This document shows positions 33,812 through 40,894 of a DNA stretch of 40,894 nucleotides, in pieces. Every line of letters starts with the position of its first letter. The first letter of the stretch is position 1. This stretch comes from Nitratireductor sp. XY-223 (GTDB lineage: Bacteria; Pseudomonadota; Alphaproteobacteria; Rhizobiales; Rhizobiaceae), in NCBI RefSeq assembly GCF_004959855.1, contig NZ_SPNT01000019.1, positions 1-40,894 on the forward strand. Reading direction: 5' to 3'. The notes beneath the pieces were generated by a model. That model saw only the letters and a program-made list of their open reading frames with translations, ran no database searches and was not told the DNA's origin. The translations under genes were made by a program, and so were the position numbers.

Positions 33812-35845
33812 TTATTCGGGTTGTCCGGTGCACTGCGTACAGTCCGCAGGGATGTTGAGATCGATCGTACCTGTGCCGAGAGGGGTCAGATCAATCGTCC
33901 ATGTCTTGTTGTCGGAGGTCGACAGGCTACTACCGAGCGTGCCGCCCGTGACGGTAATGTCACCGACAACAAAGGTAGCGGGATCGATCGGTTCCGAGAA
34001 CGTGATGGTCAGTTGCTGCGCGTTCTTCGTTGTATACGGATTGTGCTCAGCCACCATCTCTCCGGTTGGGCCGGCCTTGTCTTCAATGGCGCTCCAATTC
34101 GCTATCGCCGAATCGAACGAACCAACAGCCGCCACCTTGTTATCGCTTACATCAGCAACAACATCGCCGGTAAGGCCCAAGTCGATATCGCCGGCAAGAT
34201 CGGCCGGTGGCGTGATGGTCAAGGTGTAAACGATATTGTCGCTGGTTTGGACGGTGTCGATGGTGCCAACGGTTATAGTGAAGGCGCCGGTAACGGTGCT
34301 GCTGTCAACCCATTCGCTGAACGTCACGGTGACGTCAAACGCAGTTTGATCCGTATAGCTCGTCGCCGACGACGCAACACCAGCAACTGTCGGCGCTACG
34401 CCATCCTCAATAGTCCCCATCGAGGCTTCGGCGTTCGTGTTCGGATTCGGCGTCGCAGTATCTTGAACGGCTCCGGCCGTCAAGGTGAGCGGTATATCGC
34501 CGGACACGCCAGCGGCAAGGGTAATTACGACCTGCCATTTTGTTCCCGTGTTATCGTTGGGATCGGCCGTAAGTGCGCCTATCGTGATGCCGGCATTGGT
34601 GTTTGTGGTGGTGACCGCACCTACACCGCCCGACACAAGGGAAACCCGCTCATCAAAAGTCACATCAACGGTTAAGTTACCAGCCCCTGTGTAATTCGAT
34701 GGAACGGTATATGTTGCGGTCGGTGCAATGCCGTCTGTAACTGACAGGTTGACTAAGGAAACACCATTGGCTCCGAGATCGTTAACCGCATCGGCCGGGA
34801 TGTTGAGGCTGAGCGGGCCGGTGCCGACAGGCGTCACCGTAAACTCATAAACGGCATCGTTGTCGGTGCCGCTTGTGATCACAACGGTGTTGGCTACACC
34901 ACCTGAAACGATAGTCACGTCGCCCGCTTCAAAGCCGCTGACACCCTCGGAAAAGGTGACCGTGAATGTCTGGTCGCCTGTGTCTGTATACGAGGTAGCG
35001 CCGGATTTGGACGCAACGGTCACAGTCGGTGCTGGACCATCGCTCGGGATCTGTACACCGTTGTTGAAATCGGTCGAATAGACCTTGGCCGGCACATCGT
35101 TTCCGCCGCCATCTACAATGGCACTTGCATTGATCTCAAGATCGAGCCGGCCCGTGCCGTCCGGCGTCACGGTGATCGTCCATGTTTTGTTACTATTACT
35201 GGACGAGACAGCATCGACGGTTCCGTTGGTCGCCGTGAAATCATTGGTTGTGATGCCTGTGATCGGCTCGCTGAACGTCACCGTGAAGGTGAAATCCTGG
35301 TTAGCCGTATATTCGTCCGCTTCAGCGGTGAAAGCAGTAACGGTCGGAGCCATCGAATCAGTGATCGTGGCGATATCCTCAGCAACAATAGAGTTGCCTG
35401 CGTCATCCTGAACTGCGCCGTCGTCTAATGAAAGAGTGATATCACCCCCTACGTCGGTTCCAATAGTGAGCGTCGTTTTCCACTGAGTGTCCAACGTAGC
35501 GCCAGTGACGGATGTCAAAGCAGTTGTTGACATCGTACCAGTGGCTCCGGAAATGATAATCGTGCCCGAATTCACTTTCACCGGCTCATCGAACGTAACG
35601 ATAATTTCAATCGTGCCGGCACCGGTGTAGTTCGCAGGCGCGTCATCGGACGCGACGGTTGGCTTAATGCCGTCTGCAATTGAAAGTTCATCCGATACCG
35701 CATTATCATTGCCGTCAAAATCAGCAGCAGCACCGGCCGGGATTTGCAGCGCCTGTGCTGGCGGCACCAGCAACATCAGACCGCCAAGAATTGCGAATGC
35801 TGAAAGAATCGGCAAACGGGTTCGTGATCTCTCGAAGATTTTCAT
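33812..35845 (-). CDS. exported Ig-like repeat protein (adhesin-like)
   Basis: 677 residues. After a signal peptide (about 1-32, LILSAFAILGG...PPAQA) come six tandem Ig-like modules of about 95-110 residues. Most open with (G/A)PTV and contain VTFSEP or VTFDE, and end near (I/L)PADAV-like segments. The last module stops early (IPADCTQCTGQPE) with a CxxC tail and no membrane anchor or beta-barrel. The mature start ALQIPAG is shared with the downstream barrel protein. It is probably secreted or held by the barrel encoded next. The abrupt end could mean a truncated gene whose own barrel was lost. Confidence 0.8.
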   Translation of the reverse strand: MKIFERSRTRLPILSAFAILGGLMLLVPPAQALQIPAGAAADFDGNDNAVSDELSIADGIKPTVASDDAPANYTGAGTIEIIVTFDEPVKVNSGTIIISGATGTMSTTALTSVTGATLDTQWKTTLTIGTDVGGDITLSLDDGAVQDDAGNSIVAEDIATITDSMAPTVTAFTAEADEYTANQDFTFTVTFSEPITGITTNDFTATNGTVDAVSSSNSNKTWTITVTPDGTGRLDLEINASAIVDGGGNDVPAKVYSTDFNNGVQIPSDGPAPTVTVASKSGATSYTDTGDQTFTVTFSEGVSGFEAGDVTIVSGGVANTVVITSGTDNDAVYEFTVTPVGTGPLSLNIPADAVNDLGANGVSLVNLSVTDGIAPTATYTVPSNYTGAGNLTVDVTFDERVSLVSGGVGAVTTTNTNAGITIGALTADPNDNTGTKWQVVITLAAGVSGDIPLTLTAGAVQDTATPNPNTNAEASMGTIEDGVAPTVAGVASSATSYTDQTAFDVTVTFSEWVDSSTVTGAFTITVGTIDTVQTSDNIVYTLTITPPADLAGDIDLGLTGDVVADVSDNKVAAVGSFDSAIANWSAIEDKAGPTGEMVAEHNPYTTKNAQQLTITFSEPIDPATFVVGDITVTGGTLGSSLSTSDNKTWTIDLTPLGTGTIDLNIPADCTQCTGQPE

Positions 35846-36239
35846 GCTCGTGTCATCTTTCGTTCATTTGTTTCGGACGATACCGATGCGCTGTCGCCGC
35901 TCCCCGGGGATTCACTGGACCGGATCCCTTCCCTGATGGGTGCGGACAGGATTTTTCATACCGAACAACCGAATTGGCGAAGCATCGCGCTGTCAGAACG
36001 TCATGGCGAGGCTTTCGGCGGCCTGGTTCCCCCGTAGTTCCCCTCCGACAAAAATCCGTGATTTGCGGGATTTTTAGAAGCGCGGGCATGGAGCGTTGCT
36101 TCTCAAATGCGTCGCAATTCGTGCCGGTGGGAATGCAACCACAGTTGCGGGCAAAGACCGTCCTGCGCTTCACTCATCTGCGGAACGCTGTCGGAGATAC
36201 CCGGTCTGTCCGGCCGGAGATGGCTGCGAAGGACCGTCC
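35846..36239. other. spacer between Ig-repeat gene and autotransporter 1
   Basis: 394 bp. It contains repeat copy B (36050-36130). Beyond this, the segment 36131-36239 has weak resemblance to the DNA after copy C (GCAACC, then ACGCTG and GAGAT.CC in order), so the homologous stretch may be longer than the core. No gene was recognised. Confidence 0.4.
36050..36130 (-). repeat. surface-gene upstream repeat, copy B
   Basis: AAAATCCGTGATTT, AGAAGCGCGGGCATG and CTCAAATGCGTCGCAATTCG followed by GTGCCGG, in the same order as in copies A and C. The core motif CAAATGCGTCGC is at 36104-36115. It lies 205-285 bp upstream of the Ig-repeat gene. Confidence 0.75.
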
Positions 36240-38360
36240 TTAGAACGTCACGGCAACGCTCGCATTGGAACGGATTTCCCGGTAGGCATCCGACCCGTAA
36301 CGGCCCTCAACCGACGTCCTCAGCGACCATTTGCCGTAGTCGTGATTAAGGCCAATGCCGGCAAAGCCGACCACCGTGGCGTCCGTGACATTGACCGGGA
36401 TCGCCTCAAACGGCAGTCCGGCAATGCTGATCTCGACGTCGTCTCCACCGAGATTGAAAAAGCCGTCGACACCGGCCCAGGTTTCTACCGACATGATGCC
36501 GTTGTGCAGTTTGCGCTGTTCGGCGAGGTAGCGCGCCTCGGCCCTGACCGCCGCCACATGCACGTCACGGCTTGCAACCGTCATGCCGGCCATACCGGAC
36601 TCCGTGTAGCCGTCGATGAAGAGGCCCGCATAATTGCCGCCGACGCTTACTTCAAGGCGGTCTCCCAGTGAGCGGCCGATGGTGAAGGACGGCGAAATAA
36701 AAGTGCCGTCATAATCGGCCGAGACCGTCTCCAGGCCGCCGGCCACCATGTTGTTGGCGACCGTGCGCTCGTAGGAAAAATCCGTGTGCCCGCCGAGGAA
36801 TGCCGCCTCGATCCAGAACGGCCCGGTGCTCATGCCGCCATAGAGCCCGCCATAGTAAGATAACGCATCAGTGGTCAGTGCATTCTTCAACTGCGAATAG
36901 GCGCCGCCCAGGAACGCGCCGTACATGCGATCGCCGGAGGCAAAGCCGCCGCCCGTGACAAGGCCGCCATAGGCCTGCCTGGCGCCCTGTTTCTGAAAGC
37001 CGCCGAATCCGCTCACCCAGCCGCGCGGGCCGGTGTTGTCAAAACCGGGCGGCTCCATGCCGTAGGCAAAGGTGCCGTTGCCGGAAAAGCCGCCGCCGAA
37101 CCTGTTGCCGCGCCCGGCGCCGTCGCGCACCGCCTGGTGCACGGCATCGGCCGTCGTCTGGATGAAGGCCTGCGACAGCTCGAAGTAGGATGGATCGACG
37201 GTGTAGACGATGCCGTTCGTTTCGTCATGAATAATGGGAAAGACGGAAGTCAGCGTCTCAATGGTTCCGTCATAGTCGAGATAAAGGTTGAGGCCCTCGC
37301 CGATATTGAGCCTCAGGTTTGGGCCGTCGAAAAGCACGCCGCCGTCGATCACCGAGCCGGCGAGAAGGTTCACAGAGATGTTGGTGCTCGTGCTGTCTAT
37401 GCGGATTGCATGGTCGCCCCCGACAATCGTGCCGCGATTGGTGATCACGGCTCCGGCGCTGGCGTTTCCAAATCCGTCTGTGGTAATTGTGATGCCGTTA
37501 ATGTTCCCGGTTACCGTGCCATTGTTGACGATCTTGGTATCCAAGCTGCCTCTAACAATAACGCCGGTGTTGACCCCCTTGATCGTGGCTCCACCGGCGT
37601 TGGTGATCGTCGCGTTGTTGCTCTTGTTGATACCGATGCCTTCTTCACCCCCCTCGATCGTCGCGCCGCCGGTATTGATGATCGTGGCGTTGTTGCTGTT
37701 GTAGGCCCAGATGCCGTATCTCACACCCTCGATCGTCGCGCCGTCGGCATTGGTAATCATGGCGTCGTTGCTAAGGTGAAGATAGATGCCTTCGAACGCG
37801 CCCCCTTTGATCGTGGCTCCGCCGGTGTTGGTGATTTTGACCTCGTCGCTGCCGAAAACGTACACGCCATACATGACAGAAGTGATTGTCGCGCCGTCGG
37901 CGTTGGTAATCTCGGTGTTGTCGCCGGCGTTTGCATTTGAGCCGTTTACATAAATGCCGTAGTCGCTTTGGAGCAGTCCGTAGTTGATGACATGGGCATT
38001 AACGCCTTGAATCTCGATCACATCATCGCCGCCTGAAATTGTTCCGGTCGAGCCGTTGATAATGGTGATGTTATCACCGATGGAGTGGATACCGTCGTGG
38101 CCAGTTGATGCAATTGTGCCGTCATTGATCACGGTCTGATTGTCCGCTGTCGCAAAGACAGCATGGTAACTTGCGTCAATGGCACCGCCATTTTCCACCG
38201 TCAGCGTATCGCCGTCGTCAGTGATTCTCTGTGTTATGGTCTCGGTCGTCCCGTCCGGAACGGTGACGTCGGCCGCCATTGCCGCCTGGACCAGGAAAAG
38301 TGCCGTTGTGCAAAAAAGCACCCGCCTTGCGGGCCGTCCGGAAACTGGAAAAAAGGACAA
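36240..38360 (-). CDS. autotransporter with beta-helix passenger, copy 1
   Basis: 706 residues. The start is TTG at 38360, with GGGGGA upstream, at the same place as in the tandem paralogue. The signal peptide (RRVLFCTTALFLVQAAMAAD) is followed by a passenger (about 30-385) built from repeats of about 25 residues such as NNATIINTGGATIEGGEEGI, a right-handed beta-helix pattern. The autotransporter barrel (about 425-706) ends with an aromatic residue (SVAVTF). The barrel is nearly identical to that of the gene at 38775-40679, while the passengers differ. It likely displays its helix on the cell surface for adhesion or contact. Confidence 0.88.
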   Translation of the reverse strand: MSFFPVSGRPARRVLFCTTALFLVQAAMAADVTVPDGTTETITQRITDDGDTLTVENGGAIDASYHAVFATADNQTVINDGTIASTGHDGIHSIGDNITIINGSTGTISGGDDVIEIQGVNAHVINYGLLQSDYGIYVNGSNANAGDNTEITNADGATITSVMYGVYVFGSDEVKITNTGGATIKGGAFEGIYLHLSNDAMITNADGATIEGVRYGIWAYNSNNATIINTGGATIEGGEEGIGINKSNNATITNAGGATIKGVNTGVIVRGSLDTKIVNNGTVTGNINGITITTDGFGNASAGAVITNRGTIVGGDHAIRIDSTSTNISVNLLAGSVIDGGVLFDGPNLRLNIGEGLNLYLDYDGTIETLTSVFPIIHDETNGIVYTVDPSYFELSQAFIQTTADAVHQAVRDGAGRGNRFGGGFSGNGTFAYGMEPPGFDNTGPRGWVSGFGGFQKQGARQAYGGLVTGGGFASGDRMYGAFLGGAYSQLKNALTTDALSYYGGLYGGMSTGPFWIEAAFLGGHTDFSYERTVANNMVAGGLETVSADYDGTFISPSFTIGRSLGDRLEVSVGGNYAGLFIDGYTESGMAGMTVASRDVHVAAVRAEARYLAEQRKLHNGIMSVETWAGVDGFFNLGGDDVEISIAGLPFEAIPVNVTDATVVGFAGIGLNHDYGKWSLRTSVEGRYGSDAYREIRSNASVAVTF
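36300..37245. repeat. direct repeat: shared autotransporter barrel DNA, copy 1
   Basis: About 945 bp nearly identical, by eye over 90 percent and without gaps, to 38835-39780 (offset 2535 bp). Homology drops sharply at both ends: at the last ~17 codons of the barrel and upstream into the passenger. Such a pair can exchange by gene conversion or delete the intervening 2.5 kb. Confidence 0.85.
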
Positions 38361-38478
38361 AGAAGCATTCCCCCGAAATCGGCTTAATAATGAAGCCGCT
38401 CCGACGCTGCCTGAAAGCGGACTTCAAAAACGTCACACCCGGAAGCACCACGGAATTGCAAAGCGTCTTCCCAGGTAC

Positions 38479-38561
38479 GAAAATCCGTGATTTCCCGGTT
38501 GTTTAGAAGGGCGAGCACGTGGCATTCCTTTTCAAATGCGTCGCAATTCGTGCCGGAGCGC
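38479..38561 (-). repeat. surface-gene upstream repeat, copy C
   Basis: AAAATCCGTGATTTCCCGG, TTTAGAAGGGCGAGCACGTG and TTCAAATGCGTCGCAATTCG followed by GTGCCGGAGCG. The closest match is copy B. The core motif CAAATGCGTCGC is at 38533-38544. It lies 119-201 bp upstream of autotransporter copy 1. The surrounding 414-bp spacer (38361-38774) holds no recognised gene. Confidence 0.75.
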
Positions 38562-38715
38562 GAGCAACCGCCCCTGTGCGAAGCCTTTCGCGTTCTCGGG
38601 GTTCCGGACGTTGCCGACGCCCTGGCCGAAACAGAAACGCTGCCGGTTTCCGAGATCCCGCTGTTTTTGCGAAAAGGCAGCGCGGGCTGAAGCCCAACCG
38701 GCACGCCTCAAACAT

Positions 38716-38747
38716 GAAGGCCGCCGCGGTTGCCCGTGGCGGCCTTC
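38716..38747 (-). terminator. terminator-like hairpin after autotransporter 2
   Basis: GAAGGCCGCC (38716-38725) and GGCGGCCTTC (38738-38747) form a perfect 10-bp stem with a 12-nt loop, 28 bp beyond the stop codon of the gene at 38775. It has the strength of a transcription terminator, though the T-tract is short. Confidence 0.65.
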
Positions 38748-38774
38748 GGGCGCTTTGGAGACTATTGTGCGCCC

Positions 38775-40679
38775 TCAGAATTTCATGGCCGCCGCAGCCG
38801 AGCCGCGGATTTCGGTAAAGGCATCAGTGCCGTAGCGGCCCTCAACCGATGTCCTCAGCGACCATTTGCCGTAGTCGTGATTAAGGCCAATGCCGGCAAA
38901 GCCGACCACCGTGGCGTCCGTGACGTTGACCGGGATCGCCTCAAACGGCAGTCCGGCAATGCTGATCTCGACGTCGTCTCCACCGAGATTGAAAAAGCCG
39001 TCGACACCGGCCCAGGTTTCTACCGACATGATGCCGTTGTGCAGTTTGCGCTGTTCGGCGAGGTAGCGCGCCTCGGCCCTGACCGCCGCCACATGCACGT
39101 CACGGCTTGCAACCGTCATGCCGGCCATTCCGGATTCCGTGTAGCCGTCGATGAACAGGCCCGCATAAGTGCCGCCGACGCGCAACTCAAGGCGGTCTCC
39201 CAGTGAGCGGCCGATGGTGAGCGACGGCGAGATAAAGGTGCCGTCATAATCGGCCGAGACCGTCTCCAGGCCGCCGGCCACCATGTTGTTGGCGACCGTG
39301 CGCTCGTAGGAAAAATCCGTGTGCCCGCCGAGGAATGCCGCTTCGATCCAGAATGGCCCGGCGCTCATGCCACCGTAGATCCCGCCATAGAACGATGACG
39401 CATCAGTGGTTATTGTGTCTTTCAGCTGCGAATAGGAGCCGCCCAGGAACGCGCCGTACATGCGATCGCCGGAGGCAAAGCCGCCGCCCGTGACGAGGCC
39501 GCCATAGGCCTGCTTGGCGCCCTGGCTCTGATAGCCGCCGAAACCGCTCACCCAGCCGCGCGGACCGGTGTTGTCAAAACCGGGTTTACCGGTGCCATAG
39601 GCAAAGGTGCCGGTGCCGGAAAAGCCGCCGCCGAACCGGTTGCCGCGCCCGGCACCGTCGCGCACCGCCGCGTGCACGGCATCGGCCGTCGTCTGGATGA
39701 AGGCCTGCGACAGCTCGAAGGTGGATGGATCGATGGTGTAGACGATGCCGTTCGTTTCGTCATGAATAATGGGAAAGACGGAGTTCAGCGTCCCGATCGT
39801 CCCTAGCGTCTGGTCGTAATCGAGGTAAAGGTTCAGCCCTTCGCCAATGTTGACCGTCACGTCGGCACCGAGATACCCGAAAACGACGTCTCCGTCGATC
39901 ACCGAGCCGGCCAAAAGGTTCACTGTGGCTTTACCGGTGCCACCTATAAAGATTGCCCAATCGCCCCCGACAATCAAACCGCGATTGTTGAGTTCAAAGT
40001 TGTCGGAGTTGCCGACTGTAATACCGACTTCCCTCCCGATGATCGAATTGTTGTTGTTGATTGTGACGTATTGGCTGTCGTCGATATCAAAGCCGTCGTC
40101 GTCCCAACCGTCGATCAATCCGTCGTTGTTGACCGTGACGTTGCTGCTCTCGTCGATACGGATGGCGTCGTCGTCCGATGGTCCGCCAATGATCTTTCCG
40201 GTGTTGTTGACCGTGATGTTGTCGCTGCCGTCTATACGGAGGCCTTCGTCATACTGCATACCCAAAATTGTGCCGGCGTTGTTGACCGTGATGAAACTAC
40301 TGTCGTGGACATGAACGCCATACTCGGCCCCTTCGATCAAGCCGGTGCTGGCGTTGGTGATCGTGGAGTTGCTGCTGTTCCAGATTTCAACGCCGTCATC
40401 GTTACTACCGTAGAAATTGCCACCTCTGATCGTGCCGTAGTTGATTATTGTGTAATTGTCCCCTTCCGCCCTTACGCCTCGGTCGCCGGCGGCGGTTCCA
40501 TCGATGGTGCCGCCTTCCTCCACCGTCAGCGTGTCGCCCCCGCTGATCCACGTCGTGGGCAAGGTCGTTCCGGGGGAAACGGTGACGTCGGCCGCCATCG
40601 CCGCCTGGGCCAGGAACAGCGCCGTCGTGCAAAAGAGCACACGCCTTGCGGGCAGCCTGGAAACTGGAAAAAGGGACAA
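38775..40679 (-). CDS. autotransporter with beta-helix passenger, copy 2
   Basis: 634 residues. TTG at 40679 is chosen because GGGGG lies about 9 nt upstream and the position aligns exactly with the start of its paralogue; a TTG at 40721 gives 14 more residues but has no ribosome binding site. The signal peptide (RRVLFCTTALFLAQAAMAAD) precedes a beta-helix passenger (about 30-315) with repeats such as DSSFITVNNAGTILGMQY and ESSNVTVNNDGLIDGWDD, then the autotransporter barrel (about 355-634) ending EIRGSAAAAMKF. The passenger is shorter and richer in aspartate than that of copy 1. Tandem duplication with passenger divergence is the likely origin. Confidence 0.88.
   Translation of the reverse strand: MSLFPVSRLPARRVLFCTTALFLAQAAMAADVTVSPGTTLPTTWISGGDTLTVEEGGTIDGTAAGDRGVRAEGDNYTIINYGTIRGGNFYGSNDDGVEIWNSSNSTITNASTGLIEGAEYGVHVHDSSFITVNNAGTILGMQYDEGLRIDGSDNITVNNTGKIIGGPSDDDAIRIDESSNVTVNNDGLIDGWDDDGFDIDDSQYVTINNNNSIIGREVGITVGNSDNFELNNRGLIVGGDWAIFIGGTGKATVNLLAGSVIDGDVVFGYLGADVTVNIGEGLNLYLDYDQTLGTIGTLNSVFPIIHDETNGIVYTIDPSTFELSQAFIQTTADAVHAAVRDGAGRGNRFGGGFSGTGTFAYGTGKPGFDNTGPRGWVSGFGGYQSQGAKQAYGGLVTGGGFASGDRMYGAFLGGSYSQLKDTITTDASSFYGGIYGGMSAGPFWIEAAFLGGHTDFSYERTVANNMVAGGLETVSADYDGTFISPSLTIGRSLGDRLELRVGGTYAGLFIDGYTESGMAGMTVASRDVHVAAVRAEARYLAEQRKLHNGIMSVETWAGVDGFFNLGGDDVEISIAGLPFEAIPVNVTDATVVGFAGIGLNHDYGKWSLRTSVEGRYGTDAFTEIRGSAAAAMKF
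38835..39780. repeat. direct repeat: shared autotransporter barrel DNA, copy 2
   Basis: Partner of 36300-37245. The junction with the divergent passenger lies near the codons for VFPIIHDETNGIVYT, which are still shared. Confidence 0.85.
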
Positions 40680-40894
40680 GGAAACACTCCCCCGAAATCT
40701 GCGTGAAAATCGGTAAAGCAAGGTCGCCCGGGATTTTGCGGACCTCCCGGCCGGTCGCTGCGCGCAATCCGGTGGATCAGGGCGCCAACCGCGCTTCGCA
40801 ATAGGATTTGGATCGAAATATGATTTGCAGTCAGAATTCCGGATGGGCCCAGAAACCGCGCTGTCTCGGGATGCCTGGTGTCAGCTGGCACCTG
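40680..40894. other. upstream region of autotransporter 2, window edge
   Basis: 215 bp up to the right edge. Unlike the other surface genes it shows no copy of the ~80-bp repeat or of the CAAWTGYGNYGC motif within the visible part. Open frames here overlap the autotransporter N-terminus in another frame and are not credible genes. Confidence 0.4.

Noticed and set aside
37137-37940. 267-residue plus-strand frame with repeated V-GD motifs
   Set aside because: Its repeats mirror the beta-helix repeats of the autotransporter on the other strand.

Overview
The window looks like part of the chromosome (or a large replicon) of an alphaproteobacterium, most likely order Hyphomicrobiales (Rhizobiales). 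The signs are a Brucella Omp2-type porin, a RutR-type regulator with its operator, many ABC-uptake and AraC/LysR/TetR genes, several autotransporter beta-barrels, and GC-rich coding DNA with AT-richer intergenic stretches. This assignment is inference from gene families; no rRNA, tRNA or CRISPR array was recognised.

Layout. (1) 1-5.3 kb, minus strand: an AraC regulator, then an aldehyde dehydrogenase, an acyl-CoA synthetase and a PQQ alcohol dehydrogenase, together an alcohol -> aldehyde -> acid -> acyl-CoA route. The dehydrogenase is cut at about residue 315 by foreign DNA at the left edge. (2) 5.3-6.3 kb: a graveyard holding a transposase C-terminus and a frameshifted FGGY sugar-kinase C-terminus. 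(3) 6.3-13.1 kb: a five-gene minus-strand operon (guanidino-modifying enzyme, betaine-type binding protein, ATPase, unusually long permease, ureohydrolase) with a divergent LysR gene. It looks like an import-and-degrade unit for a guanidino compound. (4) 13.1-16.5 kb: a RutR-like TetR regulator, a near-perfect RutR box, a BMP-family binding protein and a CodA-like amidohydrolase with changed active-site residues. (5) 16.8-19.8 kb: an unknown gene, a catalytic-domain-only tyrosine recombinase, a 121-bp segment bounded by 20-bp inverted repeats, and a porin. This may be an invertible switch upstream of the porin.

(6) 20.4-27.3 kb: a hypothetical gene, two paralogous AraC regulators on either side of a TadG-like von Willebrand protein, a frameshifted small secreted-protein gene, and a second small secreted protein. 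(7) 28.1-40.7 kb, all minus strand: a surface-protein island. It has three kinds of beta-barrel protein, an Ig-like repeat protein, a periplasmic transglutaminase-like protein, a UDP-glucuronate epimerase-like enzyme, and two tandem autotransporters with near-identical barrels but different beta-helix passengers. Five minus-strand genes between 26.8 and 38.4 kb carry a shared motif (CAAWTGYGNYGC, plus-strand reading) 95-260 bp upstream of their starts, and three of these copies sit in a longer repeat of about 80 bp. This suggests common control of the surface genes.

The strongest candidates for something undescribed are the recombinase/inverted-repeat/porin arrangement, the Ig-protein/barrel/transglutaminase cassette, the shared upstream motif, and the guanidino uptake-degradation operon with its extended permease. 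All functions are inferred by reading the sequence; no database search was run.
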